Origin: Symbiodinium natans
Lineage: Eukaryota > Sar > Dinophyceae > Suessiales > Symbiodiniaceae
DNA: 64,000 nucleotides
Assembly (NCBI GenBank): GCA_905221605.1
Contig: CAJNDS010001624.1
Span: 455,501-519,500, forward strand
Direction of reading: 5' to 3'
A program made the position numbers and the translations under genes. Under the pieces are notes generated by a model. That model had not been told where the DNA came from and made no database searches. It worked only from the letters and a program-made list of their open reading frames with translations. Every line of letters starts with the position of its first letter. Positions within the stretch are counted from its first letter, which is position 1. Below, one piece after another: positions 44,817 through 51,811 of the stretch.

Positions 44817-45231
44817 GTATTGCTCGTCGTCCTTTGGTGGTGGCTGCCTTTACTTTTGTCGTCAGCTGCTTCTATGTTTTACTGTTGTCTATACCTTTGT
44901 CGGCAGCTGCTGGCTTCCAGACTTTACTTGCAGAGTTTACGATCGTGCAGTGGGTCCAGCTGAACAAACTATAGCACCCTATAAGGTTTAATGTTTAGGA
45001 TGCAGCTGTACAAAAATAGCACCCTACATAGGGTTAGGTTTGGGATGCAAAACAAGTTTCGGGTTAATATAGGGTTAACAGGGTTTAGCCCAAAACCCTA
45101 AACCCTAAACCCTAAACCCCGTTGCACAGACCCTAATACACTTCGCCCTAAACCTTTTATAAACCCTTTTGTTAACCCTTAACCCTTTCTTGTGTCGTGT
45201 CGCCAGCCACACGTCCAAATCGGTCGCAGTC
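44817..45231. other. Spacer between the Lys/Ala-rich and transposase-like genes
   Basis: Contains TTTGTCGTCAGCTGCTTC/TTTGTCGGCAGCTGCTGG near-repeats (44856, 44903), then CCCTATA/GGGTTTA fragments and a short CCCTAAA array at 45085-45119. A possible acceptor (GTCGCCAG) lies at 45201-45208 just before the next gene. The two genes could be joined by splicing, but no phase-compatible donor was found. Confidence 0.45.
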
Positions 45232-46081
45232 ATGGAAGAAGCTGGGCCTGCTATGAAAAGAAGACGGGGTCAGCAACAGCGACTGCAGCATGCCTCAGCT
45301 GCTATGGAAGCAGAATCGGCTTTGGAAAGCTTGCTGATGGAATCTTTCGCCTCAGGAGCTATATCAGGTGCGTTTTGTCATGCAGTGATCAAAGCAGCTG
45401 TGCAGGACATTACAGAAGCAAGGGACAATGGTTCCACTTTCCCCCTGATGGAGAAGCTCGCTCATATTGTGCATTCGAAGAATTTCAACCAGGCCTTGGA
45501 GGTCGCCCTCAAAAACAAAGCTGAGCTCATGGCCCCGATGGAAGTAAGCATTCCCCTGCAGGGTGCTCCAGACAATGAACCATCGTGCCGGATCATGCTT
45601 CCCCATGAGATGTTGCATGGAATGTACACTAGTTCCTCTGGTTGGCAGAAGTCTATTTTGCCCAACCCCGACCACCTTGCAAGGTTTTGGTCCACCTTTA
45701 AGGGCCACCCTTGCATGCAAGGGCACGATGTTCTGAAGCGCCCCGGCTTTGAACAGTGTGCCATCCCCCTCTGTCTTCACGGGGATGAGGTGCCCGTGGT
45801 TGGAGTAGGAAAAATTTGGTGCCACAGTGTGTTGCAGTTTAGCTTCAACAGTTTGATGGCGACGGCGGCTGGGAGATCGGCAGAGGATTGTCAAATCTTC
45901 ATCTGGGGCATCTTTGAGAAGTATGTCTTGCCGGAAACTGCCAGCCTTTTTTGGACTCTTGAAGTGGAGCTTCGACATTTGCTACTCCGGTCGATGGCCG
46001 AGCAGGGATTGGAGGGGGGTCAAGTGCCATGGCTCCTTACCTTAGAGATGCAGATGAGACCCAACACCCTAAACCCTATAG

Positions 46082-46116
<35 letters not shown>

Positions 46117-47236
46117 CCTAGACACCAAAGCTATTTTTTATCGCAAGAGACGAGGTATGCTATACGGTATAAAACAGCCCCAAACCCTTTTGACACCAAA
46201 CCATTTTTATCGCAGACGAGGTATGCTCCCGGTACCCCTGAGGCTCGTCGTGCTGGATCCCAGCTCTGTGCCGGGTACTTCGGGGTCCTACTCCAGCTGA
46301 ATGGGGATTTAGACTATTTCGCGAAGTGGTTGGAAACCCCTCGCTGGTCAAGTCATGCAAAGCCCTGCAGCCTCTGCAGGGCAACTTTTCGTGGCGAGCT
46401 CTCTTGGCTTGACAATCGCCCTTCGTCGCCTTGGCAGGACCTGCCTTACCACAGCAAATTGGAGGAGCCACTGGTCACCAACCAATCCAATCTTCAGGCT
46501 GCCTGGAATGAGTGGACTTTCCTGCAGCATGGACCTGATGCACAATCTTTACCTCGGCTGGCTACAATACTTCTATGGAAGTACCGTCACAATCATCATC
46601 GAAGATTGTCTCCCGAACTCGCCTTTGCAGAACCTTGCATATGTTTCCGCTTTCATCAAGGACTACCAGAAGAATCAAAAGAGAAAGTTCAAACAACGAT
46701 TGCACAAATTGACGATGGTCCAGCCAAAGAAGGGGTATCCGAAAATGCGAGGCCGAGCAGCCGACATGCAGAGCTTGCACGATGCACTCCTTGCCCTTTT
46801 CACCGAGGAGATGGACGAGACGAACACACAGCACAGACGAATTCGTTTGTTCCTTGAACTCAACAAGCAGGTGCAAGATTCGTTGGATGAGTTCTCGCCC
46901 ACTTTTGGGTTCATGGCCGTTCCGGAAGAAGAGGCCTCGGCGATTTTTAGGAAAGGCCTCACCATGGCTCAGCTTCATGTGATGTTGTTCGAGCACTTCA
47001 AGAGCGAGGAGAGGAAGATCTTCAATCTGACTCCCAAAACCCATTTTGTCCTGCACAGTCTTTGGTTGTCCCGATATATTCACCCGGCCATGTTGTGGTG
47101 CTATAAGGGTGAAGCCACAATGCACCGATTGCAGGTGCTCTGGAAGTCCTGCTTGCCGGGGTGCAAGCATTGGCAAGTAGGGATGAGAGCAGCTCTAAAG
47201 GAGCGGTACCTGCTTTGGCTCAAGGGCAAGGTGTGA
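45232..47236 (+). CDS. Transposase-like protein, with one probable intron and one frameshift
   Basis: ATG 45232 opens a frame with IPLCLHGDEVPVVGVGKIWC (about residue 180), EEGL-type helices, PGTPEARRAGSQL, then GYFGVLLQLNGDLDYFAKW and a CxxC pair (PCSLCRA). At about 46420-46470 coding passes to the +1-shifted frame, which continues NPIFRLPGMSGLSCSMDLMH and ends at TGA 47234-47236. The block order (HGD-PV, a C..C knuckle, LPG, then D-MH..YLG) matches proteins I recall as abundant in Symbiodiniaceae. It is reminiscent of tnp2/Plavaka-type CACTA transposases, and the Asp residues could be catalytic. This assignment is inference. A stretch at 46054-46215 (telomere-like, (TA)n) looks like an intron that happens to stay open. 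The shift could be a mutation, an error or an unusual intron. Confidence 0.62.
46054..46215 (+). other. Probable introner-like intron in the transposase-like gene
   Basis: 162 bases, a multiple of three, containing a telomere-like piece, a (TA)n run and a duplicated segment (GACACCAAA...ATCGCA-AGACGAGGTATGCT at about 46120-46165 and 46190-46227). The edges carry a near direct repeat, GCAGATGAG at 46050 and GCAGACGAG at 46212. Removing it joins the conserved-looking blocks on either side. The donor is not GT. Confidence 0.45.
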
Positions 47237-47308
47237 ATCTGCCACCACAACTCGCACGACGAAAATCATCTTGCCTCTCAACAGTAAAGCTTGCATGCAT
47301 CGTGTTTC

Positions 47309-47750
47309 CTTGTGAGGTCTCATGTAAAAGGTTACTCTTGAGTAAAGTTTCCTTATGTGCTCTCATGTAAAAGCTTTGCTTTTGAGTAAAGTTTCCTTGT
47401 GAGCTCTCATGTAAAGGGTTTAGTTTTGAGTAAAGTTTCCGTGTGAGCTCTCATGTAAAAGCTTTGCTTTTGAGTAAATTTTCCTTGTGAGCTCTCATGT
47501 AAAAGGTTTAGTTTTGAGTAAAGTTTCCGTGTGAGCTCTCATGTAAAAGCTTTGCTTTTGAGTAAAGTTTCCTTGTGAGCTCTCATGTAAAAGGTTTACT
47601 TTTGAGTAAAGTTTCCGTGTGAGCTCTCATGTACAAGGTTTACTTTTGAGTCAAGTTTCCTTGTGAGCTCTCATGTAGAAAGTAGAAGGACGTCTTGGGT
47701 GACGTTTCCTTGTGACCTCCCATGTAAAAGGTTTACTCTTGAGTTTCAGG
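47309..47750 (+). repeat. Tandem 44-bp repeats downstream of the transposase-like gene
   Basis: About ten units of GTGAGCTCTCATGTAAAA, then GCTTTGCTTTTGAGTAAAGT or GGTTTAGTTTTGAGTAAAGT, then TTCC. Two unit types partly alternate: GCTTTGC with CCTT and GGTTTAG with CCGT. Each contains GTAAA and GAGTAAA, echoing the TTTAC motifs at the element ends. The motif CTCATGTAAAAAG also occurs twice at about 43991 and 44016. Candidate transposase-binding array. Confidence 0.75.
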
Positions 47751-48064
47751 ACTCGCTGTACAGCTTACTTCCGTCGTACAGTGTCTCATGAGCTAGGCCA
47801 AGTTTTTTTGGGATTCATTTTTTGTTACATGTTGTCAATAGTTGTGTGCTGTTTTTTTTTGTGCTCTTGTTGATGTGTTTTTGCACACTTTTATACGTTT
47901 TAATGATGTGTTTTTGCTTTCATCGGTTTTTTGGGTGATGCAGTTTTGATGCTGTTTTGATGCCGTTTTGATGCTTTTTTCTGGTTTTGGCAAAATTTAC
48001 ATTTACTCGAAAATTTACTTTTTTTCAAGTAAAATTTTCGATTAGTGTAAATTTGCCCAAAATG
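47751..48064. other. Right subterminal region of the element
   Basis: No gene. T-rich DNA with TGATGCTGTTT-type units (47938-47985) related to the foldback at 42.0-42.2 kb, then an imperfect hairpin of AAATTTACTTT/CAAGTAAAATTT (47990-48060) leading into the right inverted repeat. Confidence 0.55.
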
Positions 48065-48092
48065 TAAATTTACTTGATTTGCAGGGTTGGGG
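48065..48092 (-). repeat. Right 28-bp terminal inverted repeat
   Basis: Perfect reverse complement of 36328-36355, ending CAGGGTTGGGG. The sequence inside it (47990-48064) is an imperfect foldback built from TTTACTT and AAGTAAA motifs, like that inside the left end. Confidence 0.8.
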
Positions 48093-48330
48093 GAGCGAGG
48101 AGGCTGAGGGATACGCGGCAAGCTTGTTGCGAGGAATGCTGCGGAACATTGCGTTTCTGCGCGAACATTGTAAAGCAGAAGCTCTGTTCCGAAGCTGTAC
48201 AAATATTGCACCCGTGTACGGCAGAGGTGTCCCTCTGTCGCCGGCCGAATTTTCGCAAGACAGCGTCCATTCGGCCGCGCGCAGTGAGAGCCTAGACTAC
48301 GCGAGGCAGCTCGCCGTCCTCAACGCAACT
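48093..48330 (-). pseudogene. Truncated copy of the 48.4-49.1 kb gene, cut by the element's right end
   Basis: Minus-strand frame from ATG 48270 reads MDAVLRKFGRRQRDTSAVHG, against MDAVLRNFRLQETDTSAAAE in the full copy. A stretch of more than 20 identical bases (TTTCGCAAGACAGCGTCCATT and on) is shared at about 48252 and 48755. The frame runs into the inverted repeat at 48092, so its 3' part is missing. Confidence 0.5.
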
Positions 48331-48360
48331 TCACAAGCAAAAGCCTTGGGTCGCCGCACA

Positions 48361-49059
48361 TCAGGGTTTACGCAACCACTCCAAAGAGTACTTCTTGCTC
48401 TTGGCATAGTACACTCTGCAGTCATCACCAACCTTGCCACCCTCAGCTGGCAACAAGCGAAAGTCCTGCACACGGACTTTGAAGTTGCAACTGCTGCTGA
48501 GTGTGGAGAGGAGCGACTCCTTCAAATCCCCGACAGTGCTGGAGGTGTTCACGACTCGCCATGCAGTCCAAGTGGCAGATATCCAGACTTGCACCTTGCG
48601 CATAGTAGGCATATAAACCAGCGGCATGTAAGTCGAGTAGGCATTGGTGTCGGCCTTGCAAAACACACTTCCATCGCTTAGCTGATACCTTACACCAGAA
48701 TATACGTGCCCATCTTCAGCTGCGGCGGAGGTGTCCGTCTCTTGCAGACGGAAATTTCGCAAGACAGCGTCCATTCGGCCCTGGCAAAATACCACCTGGA
48801 AGTCACTAGGGCCAATGCTTCGGCGAGGGGCCATGCTGCGGTTCCGCTTCAGTGCACCATCAAGCAGCAGCAGAGTGGCACTGAGGCTGCGCACCGAAGT
48901 CCAGCGCAGCCAAGCTGCACCTCTAGCACGGAAACCACGCCGCAGCGCCTGCGTAGCATCCCCGCCGGTGTACGACATGCCTGGAACTACAATACAGCGC
49001 ACCGTCCAAGCTGGCGCCACGGTTTCACTCAATAGCGCCTCTCGGGCCAAAGCTAGCAC
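48361..49059 (-). CDS. Hypothetical 232-residue protein with a possible ubiquitin-like C-terminus
   Basis: Open minus-strand frame of 232 residues. It starts MLALAREALLSETVAPAW and ends at TGA 48361-48363. An Arg/Ala-rich N-terminal helix region (ALRRGFRARGAAWLRW) is followed by a middle block with VFCQGRMDAVLRNF and VRYQLSDGSVFC. The last 75 residues (VQVWISATWTAWRVVNTSST through DDCRVYYAKSKKYSLEWL) have the strand-helix-strand pattern of a ubiquitin-like fold, but this is only a pattern impression. The plus-strand frame over the same bases is shorter. A truncated copy lies just downstream and a decayed relative beyond the large element. It could be a real small gene or a repeat-family member. 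Confidence 0.42.
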   Translation of the reverse strand: MLALAREALLSETVAPAWTVRCIVVPGMSYTGGDATQALRRGFRARGAAWLRWTSVRSLSATLLLLDGALKRNRSMAPRRSIGPSDFQVVFCQGRMDAVLRNFRLQETDTSAAAEDGHVYSGVRYQLSDGSVFCKADTNAYSTYMPLVYMPTMRKVQVWISATWTAWRVVNTSSTVGDLKESLLSTLSSSCNFKVRVQDFRLLPAEGGKVGDDCRVYYAKSKKYSLEWLRKP

Positions 49060-49420
49060 GCACGCTTGTAAAGCAACGCATCATGAGGTGGCCAACACAG
49101 CAAAATGTCAAAGCATGAATTCAGTTCTACGCATGCGGCACACGCAGACAGTGCAGGATGCCTTCTCGTGTTTCTTGATGTTGTAACACCACCTACACGC
49201 AGCAACAGTGCAAACAACAGACATGCAGCACCCGAACGCTAGCACAGACACACAGTGCGGGATGCCTTCTCCCCTTCATTGATGTCGTCGCGCCCCAGGA
49301 CATCCAAATCGGACATCGCCCAAACATGTTACATTTGATCACTTCCCACAGAGAGACGAGTCTAAGCGCAGGACTGGTTGCCTCCCTCCAATCGACATCA
49401 CTGTTTTCCCGGTCCACTGC
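49060..49420. other. Gene-free spacer
   Basis: No supported gene. Two near-repeats of a phrase around CACACGCAGACAGTGCAGGATGCCTTCTC (49139 and 49247) suggest an old local duplication. Confidence 0.4.
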
Positions 49421-49423
49421 ATG

Positions 49424-50160
49424 TTCCGTGCCCATGTTATTTGCGACGTTTTCGAAGCCCAAGAGGTCCGCACGTCCGGAATTCCGCTTCCATGCTATTT
49501 GCGAGGTCTTCAAGCATGTCCGGAATTCCGCTTCCATGCTATGCTATTTGCGGTGTTTTCAAGCGCCCAGTTGTCCGTTACCATGCTATTTGCGGTGTTT
49601 TCAAGCACCACGTGTCCGTTACCATGCTCTTTGCGGTGTTTTCGAGCGCCCAGATGTCCGTTACCAAATAGCGAGGTTTTCAAGCATGTCCGGAATTCCG
49701 CTTCCATGCTATTTGCGAGGTTTTCGCATGTCCGGAATTCCGCTTCCATGCTATTTGCGGTGTTTTCAAGCGCCCAGTTGTCCGTTACCATGCTATTTGC
49801 GGTGTTTTCAAGCGCCATATGTCCGTTACCATGCTCTTTGCGGTGTTTTCGAGCGCCCAGATGTCCGTTACCATGCTATTTGCGGTGTCTTCATGCGCCC
49901 AGATGTCCGTTACCATGCTATTTGCGGTGTTTTCATGCGCCCAGATGTCCGTTACCATGCTATTTGTGGTGTTTTCAGACGCCCAGCGTGTCCGCGGCGT
50001 ACTACGTCTGTACTACAAACAGTCGACAAGCATGTCCGGAATTCCGCTTCCATGCTATTTGCGAGGTTTTCGCATGTCCGGAATTCCGCTTCCATGCTAT
50101 TTGCGGTGTTTTCAAGCGCCCAGTTGTCCGTTACCATGCTATTTGCGGTCACGGAAGCTC
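49424..50160 (+). repeat. 42-bp minisatellite (ATGCTATTTGCGGTGTTTTC unit)
   Basis: About seventeen copies of ATGCTATTTGCGGTGTTTTC, then AAGCGCCCAGTTGTCCGTTACC, with a second unit type ending TCCGGAATTCCGCTTCC. The period of 42 is a multiple of three and free of stops, so long frames stay open in two plus frames and one minus frame. A protein product is therefore not supported by openness alone. Confidence 0.85.
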
Positions 50161-50234
50161 CGGGTGTCCGCGGCGTACTACGTTTGTACTACAAAAAGTC
50201 GACTTTGCAGCCACGGAAGTCCCCGGCGTACTAT

Positions 50235-50835
50235 GTCTGTACTACAAGAGTCGAAAAACAAAAAACGCAAAAACACGACGGTTTTGGCACCGCGACCACG
50301 CGAAAACCCGCAGAGGGGTTACGTTTGTATGTCAGGAAACGCAAAAACACGACGGTTTTGGCACCGCGCCAACGCCGACACCCGCAGAGGGGTTACGTTT
50401 GTATGTCAAAAAACGCAAAAACACGATGGTTTTGGCACCGCGCCAACGCGGAAACCCGCAGAGGGTTGACGCGCGCGCGAAAAAAATGCAAAAAAACGAT
50501 GGTTTTAGCACCGCGACCCGGCGATTAGCTGCAGAGGGTTGTCCGCGCACCGACAAAAACGCAAAAAAACGACGGTTTTAGCACCGCGACCACGCCGAAA
50601 CCCGCAGAGGGTTGTCCGCGCACCGACAAAAACGCAAAAAAACGACGGTTTTAGCGCCGCGACCACGCCGAAACCCGCAGAGGGTTGTCCGCGGACACAA
50701 AGAAACGTAAAAAAACGATGGTTTTAGCGCCGCGACCACGCCGAAACCCGCAGAGGGTTGTCCGCGGACACAAAGAAACGTAAAAAAACGACGGTTTTAG
50801 CACCGCGACCACGCCGAAACCCGCAGAGGGTTGCA
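50235..50835 (+). repeat. ~70-bp minisatellite (GGTTTTAGCACCGCGACCACG unit)
   Basis: Eight or nine copies of AAAAACGACGGTTTTAGCAC, then CGCGACCACGCCGAAACCCG and CAGAGGGTTGTCCGCG. The first copies differ (GGTTTTGGCACCGCG...GTTACGTTTGTATGTC), so the array drifts from one unit type to another left to right. Confidence 0.85.
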
Positions 50836-50949
50836 ATCCCGATTGGCGATGTCAACCCAGCCCGCCGCCTTAGAAAGAGTAATTTTAATTTAGAAATCTA
50901 GGACTGGGTACGAAGGTATAGAAAAAATACGTAAATCTTGAAGTTTGTG

Positions 50950-51355
50950 TTCACTTGTATACTAAACTCTATGCAATTCACTCTATGCACTTCACTCTAT
51001 GCACTTAACTCTATGCACTTCACTCTATGCACTTCACTCTATGCACTTCACTCTATGCACTTCACTCTATGCACTTCACTCTATGCACTTCGCTCTATGC
51101 ACTTCACTCTATGCACTTCACTCTATGCACTTCACTCTATGCGCTTCACTCTGTGCACTTCACTCTGTGCACTTGCCTCTATGCACTTCACTCTATGCAC
51201 TTTGCTCTATGCGCTTCACTCTATGCACTTCGCTCTATGCACTTCACTCTATGCACTTCGCTCTATGCACTTCACTGCACTTCATGCACTTCACTCTATG
51301 CACTTCACTCTATGCACTTCACTCTATGCACTTCACTCTATGCACTTCAGTCTAT
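50950..51355 (+). repeat. 14-bp minisatellite TTCACTCTATGCAC
   Basis: Nearly thirty head-to-tail copies of TTCACTCTATGCAC with single-base variants (TTCGCTCTATGCAC, TTCACTCTGTGCAC, TTGCCTC). Because 14 is not a multiple of three, three units form a 42-base super-unit and all three plus frames stay open. The long open frames here are an artefact of the repeat. Confidence 0.92.
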
Positions 51356-51811
51356 GTTGTTGTGTCAGGGGGCTCCGCACGGAAGAACCCTTCGCGATGC
51401 TTTCGGGAAAAAAAAAGACCCTCATCGAGTCCCTGGCGACCATGTGGCTGCTGCAGCGAAACATCTGGCAGAGTCGTTTAGGTTCTCTCCGTCGTTCATG
51501 TAGCTTTTGGAGGGGCGTTTGGAGACACGATTTTTTTGCGTGGATGCAGCACACGCAATGGTTTCTCTCCAAGTGTCGGCAAACAAAGCACAATCGAAGT
51601 TGGTCTTCACCTCTTTTTTGCAGCTGGACCGTGCTGCCGGAGACCTCTGGAAAACTTGAAACCATTATGAGCCATGATGGCAAGAGGTGCTCGAATTTCA
51701 CTGCAGCTGCGATGCAAGCTCGGAACTGTAGGTTTAGGGTTTAGGGGTTAGGGTTTAGGGTTTAGGGTTTAGGGGGTAAGGCTTTACGGAAAATTGAACT
51801 CGGAAATTCAT
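51356..51811. other. Spacer between the minisatellites and the membrane-protein gene
   Basis: A GC-balanced stretch reading MLSGKKKTLIESLATMWLLQ on the plus strand (from ATG 51398) could be an exon remnant but has no recognisable relatives. It is followed by a short TTTAGGG array at 51730-51775. Confidence 0.3.

Larger units (their letters stand above)
36328..48092 (+). mobile_element. Candidate 11.8-kb TIR DNA transposon carrying four genes
   Basis: Seen: the 28 bases at 36328-36355 (beginning CCCCAACCCTGC) are the exact reverse complement of 48065-48092. Just inside both ends lies A/T-rich DNA full of TTTACTT and AAGTAAA motifs. All four supported genes between the ends are on the plus strand, and the last encodes a transposase-like protein. 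Tandem 44-bp repeats sit between that gene and the right end. The left boundary has separate support, because a palindromic duplicate next to it loses homology exactly at 36327/36328. Known: subterminal repeats together with a transposase and a second basic protein are typical of CACTA-type elements. Inferred: this is one mobile unit. Target-site duplication is unclear; only GA flanks both ends. The introns contain telomere-type arrays, so the copy has aged since insertion or tolerates them. Confidence 0.66.

Noticed and set aside
47214-47224. TTTGGCTCAAG, matching the 3' part of the dinoflagellate spliced leader
   Set aside because: It lies at the coding end of the transposase-like gene (LLWLKGKV), not at a 5' end, and the upstream leader bases are missing; an 11-base match is plausible by chance.
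47309-47750. CRISPR-like array
   Set aside because: Units are contiguous with no unique spacers, in a eukaryotic context.
49326-50581. Long overlapping plus-strand frames of about 390-400 residues
   Set aside because: They run through 42-bp and ~70-bp minisatellites with no stops; two plus frames and a minus frame are open together, so openness is not evidence of coding.
50938-51744. 268-residue frame rich in LCTSLYALHSMHF
   Set aside because: Produced by the 14-bp repeat, which keeps all three frames open.
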